A DNA stretch of 7,952 nt from Mucilaginibacter sp. (GCA_025934475.1 JAICXZ010000111.1:1-7952), one strand, 5' to 3'. Numbered from the stretch's first letter, positions 1-7,373 are shown. Notes: a model not told the origin generated them from the letters alone. Translations and numbers: made by a program.

Positions 1-1263
<1,263 letters not shown>

Positions 1264-1269
1264 TTATGT

Positions 1270-1297
1270 CAAATTTAACACACCTTATCTATCGGAA
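1270..1297 (-). promoter_or_regulatory. Candidate katG promoter
   Basis: Read on the minus strand, TAAATTTG (1277-1270) matches the Bacteroidota -7 consensus TAnnTTTG exactly. A degenerate -33 element, TTC instead of TTG, lies 17 bases further upstream (1297-1295). The box ends 21 bases before the katG ATG, close to the spacing seen at crtB and the lipoprotein gene in this window. No peroxide-regulator site was identified with confidence. Confidence 0.5.
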
Positions 1298-1302
1298 AAA
1301 AT

Positions 1303-1364
1303 CGATTCTTTTTATCCGGTCATAGGCTTTATCTATAATAAAACTACCGTCTAATAGAGAATCG
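1303..1364. repeat. Imperfect dyad in the katG/PfkB divergent intergenic
   Basis: The arms CGATTCT (1303-1309) and AGAATCG (1358-1364) are exact inverted repeats. A second pair, CCGGT (1316-1320) and ACCG (1346-1349), lies in register inside them, giving an imperfect symmetric structure around an AT-rich centre. It sits upstream of the candidate katG promoter and could be a regulator site for either gene, or a chance AT-rich palindrome. Confidence 0.25.
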
Positions 1365-1475
1365 TGATCAAAAACAACATAATCTTTAGGCACCTTATGC
1401 TTTGTTGCAGTAGGCGAATATGATTTATGGCTTAAAATCACAATATTTGCGCGGAAATTTTAAAATTCAACACGC

Positions 1476-2393
1476 GTGAGCTTATTAGTGATCGGCACGG
1501 TGGCCTTTGACGCTATCGAAACTCCTTTCGGAAAAACGGATAAAATTGTTGGTGGCGCAGCTACTTATGCCAGTTTAGCGGCATCATATTTTTTTGATAA
1601 AGTAAAAATAGTGGCCGTTATAGGCGACGATTTCCCACAAAGCGAGATCGAGGATTTCGGGCATCATCATATTGATACCGAAGGCCTTCAGATCAAGAAG
1701 GGCGAAAAGTCCTTTTTTTGGAGCGGTAAATATCATAATGACATGAATAGCCGTGACACGCTGATAACCGAGCTCAACGTATTGGCCGATTTCGACCCTA
1801 TTATTCCCGATTCATACCAGGATTGCGAATTCCTGATGTTGGGCAACCTGACTCCCCAGGTTCAGCAAACGGTTATAAATCGACTTAAAAACCGTCCTAA
1901 GCTAATTGTTATGGATACGATGAACTTCTGGATGGATATCGCGTTGAACGATTTACTCGATACGATTAAGATGATCGACGTACTTACCATCAATGATGCA
2001 GAGGCACGTCAGTTATCGGGTGAGTACTCGTTGGTTAAGGCTGCTCAAAAGATTTTAACAATGGGCCCTAAATATCTAATCATCAAAAAAGGTGAGCACG
2101 GCGCGCTGCTTTTCGGTGAAGGCAAAATATTTTCTGCTCCTGCCCTACCGCTTGAAGAAGTTTTTGACCCTACCGGCGCGGGAGACACCTTTGCAGGTGG
2201 CTTTATCGGTTATATGGCCAAAGTTGGCGAAGTAAGCTTCCAAAATATGAAGAACGCCATCATTTACGGCTCGGCACTGGCATCATTCTGCGTAGAGAAG
2301 TTTGGCACAGAAAAACTAAGGCATCTTTCGGCTGAAGAAATCAACGACCGCGTACAGCAATTTGTGAGCCTGGCGCAGTTTGAGATTTTGTAA
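1476..2393 (+). CDS. PfkB-family (ribokinase-like) carbohydrate or nucleoside kinase
   Basis: A 305-residue protein of usual family length that transfers phosphate from ATP to a sugar or nucleoside hydroxyl in the cytoplasm; the substrate cannot be told from sequence. The N-terminal beta strand (LLVIGTVAFDAIETPFG) leads to the glycine-rich substrate-side motif GGAATYAS at residues 26-33. The second PfkB signature, DPTGAGDTFAGG (residues 231-242), carries the anion hole GAGD with the catalytic base Asp237. TINDAEARQL (171-180) is the usual family segment before the ATP site. Translation starts at GTG 1476; no upstream in-frame ATG fits and the N-terminus matches the family there. The upstream region is AT-rich with only a one-mismatch -7 box (AATATTTG, 1442-1449), so the promoter is unresolved. 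It is convergent with the crtB-b5 operon and apparently monocistronic. Confidence 0.9.
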   Translation: MSLLVIGTVAFDAIETPFGKTDKIVGGAATYASLAASYFFDKVKIVAVIGDDFPQSEIEDFGHHHIDTEGLQIKKGEKSFFWSGKYHNDMNSRDTLITELNVLADFDPIIPDSYQDCEFLMLGNLTPQVQQTVINRLKNRPKLIVMDTMNFWMDIALNDLLDTIKMIDVLTINDAEARQLSGEYSLVKAAQKILTMGPKYLIIKKGEHGALLFGEGKIFSAPALPLEEVFDPTGAGDTFAGGFIGYMAKVGEVSFQNMKNAIIYGSALASFCVEKFGTEKLRHLSAEEINDRVQQFVSLAQFEIL

Positions 2394-2410
2394 ATGCGGG
2401 ATATAATACT

Positions 2411-2560
2411 AATCAATGTCATTTCGACGAACGGCCAGGGAGGAGCGATGGAGTGAGGAGAAATCTTTGCTAACAGGCATTGACGGCCTGCAAATTCGAA
2501 AGGATTTCTCTTTGCGCCTACCCGCGCCTTCCGCCCGCGCTCATCGAAATGACATGGATT
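2411..2560. repeat. 150-bp palindromic (MITE-like) intergenic repeat
   Basis: The ends form a 17-bp inverted repeat with one mismatch: 2411-2427 (containing ATGTCATTTCGA) against 2544-2560 (containing TCGAAATGACAT). Inside are a second pair, GAGAAATC (2458-2465) and GATTTCTC (2503-2510), and a central hairpin CAGGC / GCCTG (2474-2478 and 2486-2490). Nested symmetry without any open frame suggests a non-coding mobile or REP-like element. I recall similar GTCATTTCGAC...GGAGAAATC repeats from Sphingobacteriaceae and relatives but could not search. It fills the gap between two convergent genes and could fold in both transcripts, acting as a terminator. Confidence 0.7.
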
Positions 2561-2581
2561 GTTAAAATTTATCGTCCAACT

Positions 2582-2818
2582 TCACGCAAGCCTTCCAATC
2601 GGATCAAAATTCTGGAAAACCCATTCGTCATGAGGAGCGTCGGCCAATTCGTGGGTGAGGTCCTGCCCGGCCCAGTGCTCGTAGTGCTTTCCGTTTCGCC
2701 ATAGGCGGCTTCGGCTTACGTCGTAAATTATCCCTTTATAGGCAATCCATACCTCGGGCTTATCCTGGCCATTGCGCAACGCCAGCTGTGATTTAGTATA
2801 AACAGGCAGGTCGCTCAT
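2582..2818 (-). CDS. Small cytochrome b5-like heme-binding protein
   Basis: A 78-residue stand-alone domain of the cytochrome b5-like heme/steroid-binding superfamily; it probably carries electrons to a membrane oxygenase or desaturase. YTKSQLALRNGQ (residues 7-18) is the opening helix, WIAYKGIIYDVSRSRLW (24-40) the core beta strands, and HYEHWAGQDLT (45-55) followed by APH (61-63) holds the likely heme ligands, His45 or His48 and His63. The classical HPGG motif of eukaryotic b5 is absent, as in other short prokaryotic members. There is no signal peptide or membrane anchor, so it should be cytoplasmic. Its ATG overlaps the crtB stop in the tetranucleotide ATGA (2818-2815), which points to translational coupling and a shared promoter. 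A direct role in carotenoid modification is inferred from context only; heme binding itself is likely but unproven. Confidence 0.85.
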   Translation of the reverse strand: MSDLPVYTKSQLALRNGQDKPEVWIAYKGIIYDVSRSRLWRNGKHYEHWAGQDLTHELADAPHDEWVFQNFDPIGRLA

Positions 2819-3648
2819 ATCAACCCTAATTTATGCTGTAAAACAGCCTTGCAATACAGCAAAACTTTATCGCCGTTAGATATTCGTATCCGTTTTTGCA
2901 AAATGGTTTCTGCGGATGTGTTCACTATTTTCTTAAACAGACTAAGGTAATATTGGTAGGCGATGTAAACGCCTAAGCGTGCACCATGCGGCAATGCTTT
3001 AATCCCCTTAAACCCTTCATCAAAATCGTGCTGAATATCGGCTTCTATCTGTTTTTTGGTTTGATCGGTAAAAACCTCAAAGCTGATACCCGGGAAATAT
3101 ATCCTGCTGCGTTCTTTATGATCGGCTTTTATGTCTCTTAAAAAATTGATTTTTTGCAACGCTGAGCCGAGGCTCTTTGCCGACGGGGCCAATTGATTAT
3201 AAAGTTCGTCATCGCCTTCGCAAAAAACACGCAGGCACATCAAACCGATCACTTCGGCCGAGCCGTGAATGTATGACTTATATTCCGACTCATTAAACGT
3301 TGCCTTATCGATATCCATCCCCATCGACTTTAGAAAACACCTGATGAGCTCGCGATCAATTTGATAATGATTGACTGTTATCTGAAACGACTGTAAGATG
3401 GGGTTGAGACTGATCCTCTTGTCAATTGTGTCAAAGGCTTCTTTTTCAAAATCGTCGAGCAGTTTTTGCTTATCCTGGGTGTGAAAAGTATCTACAATCT
3501 CGTCGGCAAAGCGAACAAAACCATAAATAGAATAAATAGGATACCGGAAGCGCGGGTGAAAAGCGGCAATGCCTTTACTGAAAGAAGTACTATATTTTTT
3601 CGTGATCAGCTTACTGGTTTCGAAGCAGGTCTCGTCATACAGTTCCAT
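2815..3648 (-). CDS. crtB: Phytoene synthase (squalene/phytoene synthase family)
   Basis: Condenses two geranylgeranyl diphosphates into 15-cis-phytoene, the first committed step of carotenoid synthesis; acts at the inner face of the cytoplasmic membrane. The 277-residue protein has both Asp-rich metal/diphosphate motifs: DEIVD at 49-53 (in YGFVRFADEIVDTF) and the second at about 161-186, with NFLRDIKAD supplying Asp172 and Asp176, followed by the family's R-x-YFP. The all-helical length fits bacterial CrtB. I start at ATG 3648 (MELYDETCFETSKLITKKYS) because family similarity begins there; an in-frame ATG at 3702 would add 18 residues that lie over the promoter. It is divergent from crtI across 78 bp and heads an operon with the b5-like gene. 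Squalene synthase is the alternative, but pairing with crtI favours phytoene. Confidence 0.94.
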   Translation of the reverse strand: MELYDETCFETSKLITKKYSTSFSKGIAAFHPRFRYPIYSIYGFVRFADEIVDTFHTQDKQKLLDDFEKEAFDTIDKRISLNPILQSFQITVNHYQIDRELIRCFLKSMGMDIDKATFNESEYKSYIHGSAEVIGLMCLRVFCEGDDELYNQLAPSAKSLGSALQKINFLRDIKADHKERSRIYFPGISFEVFTDQTKKQIEADIQHDFDEGFKGIKALPHGARLGVYIAYQYYLSLFKKIVNTSAETILQKRIRISNGDKVLLYCKAVLQHKLGLI

Positions 3649-3668
3649 CAGTGCACATACAATTTTGC

Positions 3669-3697
3669 CAAAAATACAAATTCGGCGGGTACGGCAA
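3669..3697 (-). promoter_or_regulatory. crtB promoter (Bacteroidota type)
   Basis: On the minus strand TTG (3697-3695), an 18-base spacer and TATTTTTG (3676-3669) match the TTG / TAnnTTTG consensus in both boxes. The -7 box ends 20 bases upstream of the chosen crtB ATG at 3648. This supports that start over the ATG at 3702, which lies upstream of the promoter and would not be in the transcript. Confidence 0.65.
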
Positions 3698-3707
3698 ACC
3701 AAATTAC

Positions 3708-3715
3708 TTACTTTG
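3708..3715 (+). promoter_or_regulatory. Possible crtI -7 element
   Basis: TTACTTTG is one mismatch from TAnnTTTG. It ends only 11 bases before the crtI ATG, so transcription from it would give a very short leader. No TTG is found at the right distance upstream. If used, the divergent crtB and crtI promoters would lie almost back to back in 78 bp and could share one regulator. Confidence 0.3.
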
Positions 3716-3726
3716 CAGCGAGTAAA

Positions 3727-5198
3727 ATGGCCGATCAGAAAAAGATAGTTGTTATAGGAGCAGGATTTGCGGGCTTATCAGCGGCATCATTACTGGCCAA
3801 AGCCGGGCACCATGTAAGCGTACTCGAAAAGCACGATCAGCCAGGAGGCCGGGCCCGTATTTGGGAAAAAGACGGCTTCCGGTTCGATATGGGCCCTAGC
3901 TGGTACTGGATGCCGGACGTGTTTGAAAACTATTTCTCGCTGTTCAACAAAAGTCCAACAGATTTTTACGAATTAAAAAGGCTCGATCCCTCCTACCGTG
4001 TTTATTTTGGTAAAGATGATCTGATCGATGTTCCTGCTGCTATGGCAGAACTTGAGAAGTTGTTCGAACAACTTGAACCAGGCAGCAGCAAGGCATTAAA
4101 AGGTTTTTTGGCGGATGCGGCGGGTAAATACGAAATCGGCATGAATAAAATGGTTTTTAAGCCATCTCATTCCGTATTCGAATATTTTGAAGCTGATACA
4201 TTAAAATTGCAACTGTTAACAAGCACGCGCACACACATAAGCCGATACTTTAAGCATTCAAAGCTGCGACAGCTTTTGGAGTTTCCGGTACTATTCTTGG
4301 CGGTACTGCGCAAAATATTCCGGCGACTTACAGCTTAATGAACTATGCCGACCTGGCGCTTGGCACCTGGTATCCCTTGGGTGGTATCAATGTGATAGTT
4401 AAAGCGATGACCGCGATTGCTGAAGAGCAAGGCGTTGAATTCCGCCTAAATACCGATGCAACCAAGATTGTCGTAGAAAACGGCCGCGTTAGCAGAGTTT
4501 TAACGAGTAATAGAAATTATGAAGCCGATCTGGTTATTTCCAACGCCGACTACGAATATACCGACAGGTATTTAATAGATAACGGGCTCGAAAATTACAA
4601 AGCAAAGTATTGGGATAACCGAACGCTATCGCCATCGGCCCTGATATTTTATATGGGTACAAATAAAAGAATAAGGAGCATTCAACATCACAATTTATTT
4701 TTTGACGAAGAGTTGGATCAGCATGCCAAAGAAATATACTCCACACCCCGATGGCCAGAAAAGCCGCTGTTTTATGTATGCTGCCCCTCTAAAACAGATC
4801 CGACTGTTGCCCCTGCAAATTGCGAAAATCTGTTCTTTTTAATTCCGATTGCACCCGGGCTGGAGGACAATGAAGCAATTCGTGAAAAGTGTTTTGACCT
4901 TGTAGTGTCCCGTTTTGAATTAATAACCGGGGAGGAAATCCGTGATTCAATCATCGTAAAAAGGAGCTATGCAATAAATGACTTTAAGTCTGACTATAAC
5001 TCATATAGAGGCAATGCCTACGGCCTTGCCAATACGCTGATGCAAAGTGCTTTTATGAAACCCAAAATAAGATCAAAAAAGATTAAGAATCTGTTCTATA
5101 CCGGACAGATGACCGTTCCCGGACCGGGCGTACCGCCGGCGATAATTTCGGGGCAGATTGTGGCGAGAGAGGTGTTAAAATATCTTCATTCTATTTAA
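3727..5198 (+). pseudogene. crtI: Phytoene desaturase CrtI, interrupted by a one-base frameshift
   Basis: FAD-dependent, membrane-associated CrtI-type desaturase that converts phytoene towards lycopene. The N-terminus carries the dinucleotide-binding fold KIVVIGAGFAGLSAA (GxGxxG at residues 11-16), an acidic strand end (VLEKHD), the following GGRA motif, and the family segment FRFDMGPSWYWMPD. The C-terminus carries the FAD/substrate segment YTGQMTVPGPGVPPAIISG. The frame runs intact to Leu191 (TTG 4297-4299), then shifts and stops at TAA 4336-4338. Adding one G to the GG at 4299-4300 restores F-L-G-G-T-A-Q-N-I-P-A-T-Y-S-L-M-N-Y and a continuous protein of 490 residues, the normal length. Homology continues on both sides with no residues missing, so the lesion is recent, or a sequencing or assembly error. 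As written, the first half lacks the substrate domain and the second half lacks most of the FAD fold, so neither alone should be active. Start ATG 3727 is set by the family N-terminus. Confidence 0.9.
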
Positions 5199-5216
5199 AC
5201 GACCAAAAAAATAAAC

Positions 5217-5407
5217 CGTCATGGCGAGGCGCACCGTATCTATAATTTGAGCAAAAGCGCCGAAGCTATCTCTGAACTGTACCAATCAATCAGGGTATGA
5301 TTCTTTGAAATGGGGTGAGATGACTAGCTTGCGCCATTTTGCTTAATGACATTTATCGCGGACGTTGATTTGCATGTGTAGAGATGGCTTCGTTCCTCGC
5401 CATGACG
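5217..5407. repeat. 191-bp palindromic (MITE-like) intergenic repeat
   Basis: Perfect 13-bp terminal inverted repeats: CGTCATGGCGAGG at 5217-5229 and CCTCGCCATGACG at 5395-5407. An inner pair, CGAAGCTATCTCT (5261-5273) and AGAGATGGCTTCG (5380-5392), matches at 12 of 13. The arms are asymmetric: on the left 31 bases separate outer and inner repeats, on the right only two. The left extra segment is bounded by GGCGC (5228-5232) and GCGCC (5257-5261), and its AGCAAAAGCGC end resembles the reverse complement of GCGCCATTTTGCT (5331-5343). No coding frame is credible. It resembles the GTCATNGCGAGG...CGAAGCNATCTC repeats I recall from Bacteroidota genomes and lies between convergent crtI and the sigma gene. 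Confidence 0.7.
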
Positions 5408-5424
5408 TCCTAATTGGACACCAC

Positions 5425-5452
5425 AAAAAAACCCGCCAAAAAGCGGGTTTTT
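5425..5452 (-). terminator. Rho-independent terminator after the sigma factor gene (bidirectional)
   Basis: A 10-bp stem pairs AAAAACCCGC (5427-5436) with GCGGGTTTTT (5443-5452) around a six-base loop. Read on the minus strand it ends in a run of six T and lies about 30 bases after the sigma gene stop. On the plus strand the T-tract also follows the stem, so it can stop crtI read-through as well. Confidence 0.85.
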
Positions 5453-5484
5453 CGTTTAAAAGTATGTTGAGCTTTAATGAATTT

Positions 5485-6021
5485 TTAGTCTTCGGCATAT
5501 ACTGGCTTCCTGATACCGTTATCATAAGCCTTTAAGTTCTTTTTCAGTAGCTTGCGTGCTACGTGAATTCGGGTTTTTACAGTTCCGATCGGGATTTCGA
5601 GATGATCGGCTATCTCGTGGTACTTGTGACCGTCGAAATACATCGTAAACGGTACATAATATTCTTCAGGTAGCCTGTCCAGCGCTTTGCGGATGTCGTC
5701 CATCACAAACTTCGATTCGCCAATATTTTTTGTTGAGCTGAATACCAGGTTAGCCGATGAAATCTCATCTGACTTGGTAACAAAGGAGCTCATTTTAACA
5801 AAACGGCGGTAGTTGTTAATGAACGTATTCTTCATGATGGTATATAACCATCCCTTCAGATTGGTACCCTCTTTAAACTTATTATAATAAGTTATCGCTT
5901 TCAACATTGTGTCCTGAACAAGGTCGTTTGCATCGTCAGCATCACGTGTAAAGTGGAGTGCATATGACCTCAGTGAGGAAGCCTGACGAAGTACCATGGT
6001 GTTAAACTCGATTGCTGTCAT
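5485..6021 (-). CDS. ECF-type RNA polymerase sigma factor
   Basis: A 178-residue extracytoplasmic-function sigma-70 factor that directs RNA polymerase to a regulon not identifiable here. Region 2 spans about residues 8-75: DADDANDLVQDTMLKAI binds core polymerase and GWLYTIMKNTFINNYRR handles -10 recognition and melting. Region 4 spans about 108-163: ALDRLPEEYYVPF followed by the helix-turn-helix YHEIADHLEIPIGTVKTRIH contacts the -35 element. Region 3 is absent, as expected for ECF factors. The sequence is close to one I recognise as widely conserved in Bacteroidota. No anti-sigma factor or transmembrane partner is adjacent, so control may be at transcription; a dyad covers its candidate promoter. 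It faces crtI across a repeat and a terminator. A role in carotenoid expression, by analogy with CarQ in Myxococcus, is only a hypothesis. Confidence 0.93.
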   Translation of the reverse strand: MTAIEFNTMVLRQASSLRSYALHFTRDADDANDLVQDTMLKAITYYNKFKEGTNLKGWLYTIMKNTFINNYRRFVKMSSFVTKSDEISSANLVFSSTKNIGESKFVMDDIRKALDRLPEEYYVPFTMYFDGHKYHEIADHLEIPIGTVKTRIHVARKLLKKNLKAYDNGIRKPVYAED

Positions 6022-6050
6022 TCTATTAAGTGTTTGTACAGAACTAAAGA

Positions 6051-6077
6051 CAAACTTGATACCGTTGTGTGTATCAA
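6051..6077 (-). promoter_or_regulatory. Candidate sigma-gene promoter overlapped by a 7-8-7 dyad
   Basis: A perfect 7-bp inverted repeat, TTGATAC (6056-6062) and GTATCAA (6071-6077), is separated by eight bases. On the minus strand its upstream arm begins with TTG, and 16 bases later comes CAAGTTTG (6058-6051), one mismatch from the TAnnTTTG -7 box. The box ends 29 bases before the sigma ATG. The dyad thus spans a possible -33 to -7 region as a repressor or activator site would. The spacing is slightly short and the -7 match imperfect. Confidence 0.4.
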
Positions 6078-6154
6078 ATACCAGAATTGCCTGTTAGATT
6101 ACCTCAAGATTAAATGATTAGCTATTGGATACACAATGGAAACACGAGCAAAGC

Positions 6155-6176
6155 AATTCGCTGTAAAACAGCAATT
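6155..6176. repeat. Short hairpin between murB and the sigma gene
   Basis: GCTGT (6160-6164) and ACAGC (6168-6172) form a hairpin with a three-base loop, extended by four AT pairs past a bulged base. It lies about 100 bases after the murB stop, but no strong T-run follows on the minus strand, so I cannot call it a terminator. The rest of 6022-6276 holds the sigma promoter region and an AT-rich tract next to the murB stop. Confidence 0.25.
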
Positions 6177-6276
6177 TGTCAAAGAAAAGTCAGGAATTTT
6201 GCGTTAAAAAACAGGATTAGAATTGCAGAAACAGCGGGCGAAAATCCGATAGATATTTATTTAAAATAAAAATTTA

Positions 6277-7293
6277 TTAACTGATAATATTGACCTCTCT
6301 TTCGAGCAAAACGCCAAATTTTCTGTACACACTGTCTATGATTTGCGACGAAAGACTGTACACTTCTTCGCCTGTGGCACCACCATGATTGACCAAAACA
6401 AGCGCCTGGTTCTTCCATGTTCCTGTGTGGCCCACTACTTTTCCCTTCCATCCGCACTGTTCAATGAGCCATCCGGCGGCTAGCTTCACCGCATCGCCCG
6501 CTGGATAATTCACTACTTCCGGAAATTTAGACTGTACGGGAGAGAATTGTTCCTTGCTGATCACCGGATTTTTGAAGAAGCTTCCGGCATTGCCTATCGT
6601 AGAAGGATCGGGTAATTTGGACACCCGTATATGAGATACTACACGAGATACATCTTTTATAGTAGGTGAAGTAATGTTGCGATTAACCAACTCCTGCTCT
6701 ATAGCACCGTATTTGAGATTGACATTTGGAATGAGCGACAAGTGCAGCTTCACCGATACAATAATATATTGATCCTTCAGCTCGCCTTTAAAATTGCTTT
6801 CACGATAGCCGAACCTGCAATCTTCGTTGGTAAATGTTTTGAATTCGCCGGTAGCGATTTCAAATGCTCGGCAGCTTTTGAATACATCTTTCAGTTCGAC
6901 ACCATAAGCACCAATATTTTGTATGGGCGATGCCCCCACCGATCCGGGTATCAGGCTCAGGTTTTCTATGCCGGCATATTCACGGTCGACGCAGTAGTTT
7001 ACAAGGTCATTCCATACTTCGCCGGCTCCCGCCTCTACAAATACTTCTTCGTGATTAATGCGGTGTTCTATCCCGCGGATGTTGATTCGGATCGCTAGCC
7101 CATCGAAATCATTTTTGAACAGCATATTGCTGCCGCCGCCCATTATCAGTCGCCTGGTATGGGCCCATTGCGGATCCATAAACAGCTCCACCAGGTCGTC
7201 CTCGTGTGATATCTCGACAAAATATTTTGCCGAAACATCGATACCAAATGTGTTAAAGTTTTTGAGGGATACGTTTTCCTGGATTTGAAGCAT
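6277..7293 (-). CDS. murB: UDP-N-acetylenolpyruvoylglucosamine reductase (MurB)
   Basis: Cytoplasmic flavoenzyme that uses NADPH to reduce UDP-GlcNAc-enolpyruvate to UDP-N-acetylmuramate, the second committed step of peptidoglycan synthesis. The 338-residue length matches type I MurB (E. coli, 342). The FAD domain carries MGGGSNMLF (residues 51-59) and the segment SLIPGSVGASPIQNIGAYG (113-131). The extra type I loop has GYRESNFK (162-169), with Arg164 and the adjacent Tyr163. The proton donor is Ser238 in NAGSFFKNP (235-243), and the C-terminal catalytic Glu is Glu333 in LEREVNII. All expected catalytic residues are present. The start at ATG 7293 fits the usual short N-terminus (NVSLKNFNTFGID). 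It has no partner from the mur/fts cluster here, so it is probably transcribed alone. Its upstream region holds short direct repeats and only a weak -7 box (TAAATTCG). Confidence 0.97.
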   Translation of the reverse strand: MLQIQENVSLKNFNTFGIDVSAKYFVEISHEDDLVELFMDPQWAHTRRLIMGGGSNMLFKNDFDGLAIRINIRGIEHRINHEEVFVEAGAGEVWNDLVNYCVDREYAGIENLSLIPGSVGASPIQNIGAYGVELKDVFKSCRAFEIATGEFKTFTNEDCRFGYRESNFKGELKDQYIIVSVKLHLSLIPNVNLKYGAIEQELVNRNITSPTIKDVSRVVSHIRVSKLPDPSTIGNAGSFFKNPVISKEQFSPVQSKFPEVVNYPAGDAVKLAAGWLIEQCGWKGKVVGHTGTWKNQALVLVNHGGATGEEVYSLSSQIIDSVYRKFGVLLEREVNIIS

Positions 7294-7297
7294 CTTT

Positions 7298-7351
7298 ATT
7301 TCGAATTTCGGATTTGGGATTTCGAATTTATTTATGGGAGGCGAATTTCGG
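7298..7351. repeat. Short direct repeats upstream of murB
   Basis: ATTTCGAATTT occurs exactly at 7298-7308 and 7319-7329, 21 bases apart. CGAATTTCGG occurs at 7302-7311 and again at 7342-7351. ATTCGAAT-type palindromic words make these repeats nearly the same on both strands. They occupy the expected murB leader and promoter area. I recall similar low-complexity AAATTCGAAATCC strings between genes in Bacteroidota but could not confirm their number here. Confidence 0.6.
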
Positions 7352-7373
7352 AATTTTAGTTGATAAAGATTTT

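Noticed and set aside
2480..2704. Plus-strand frame of 74 codons
   Set aside because: It runs through the palindromic repeat and antisense to the b5-like gene; no recognisable protein.
3649..3702. 18-residue N-terminal extension of CrtB
   Set aside because: It spans the crtB promoter boxes, and its ATG at 3702 lies upstream of them; family similarity starts at 3648.
3466..3726. Upstream extension of crtI by 87 codons
   Set aside because: It is antisense to crtB and its promoter; CrtI family similarity begins at ATG 3727.
4291..4340. Programmed ribosomal frameshift in crtI
   Set aside because: No slippery heptamer or obvious stimulatory structure was seen at the shift, and crtI is not known to use frameshifting; a deletion or an error is simpler.
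5217..5407. CRISPR array or insertion sequence
   Set aside because: No regularly spaced direct repeats and no transposase frame; the structure is a single inverted-repeat element.
4534..5525. Minus-strand frames at 4534-4746, 4772-4954 and 5343-5525
   Set aside because: The first two are antisense to crtI coding sequence; the last covers the repeat, the terminator and the sigma gene tail in another frame.
6257..7288. Frames at 6257-6457 (minus), 6742-7098 (plus) and 7058-7288 (plus)
   Set aside because: All overlap murB, which is full length with all catalytic residues.
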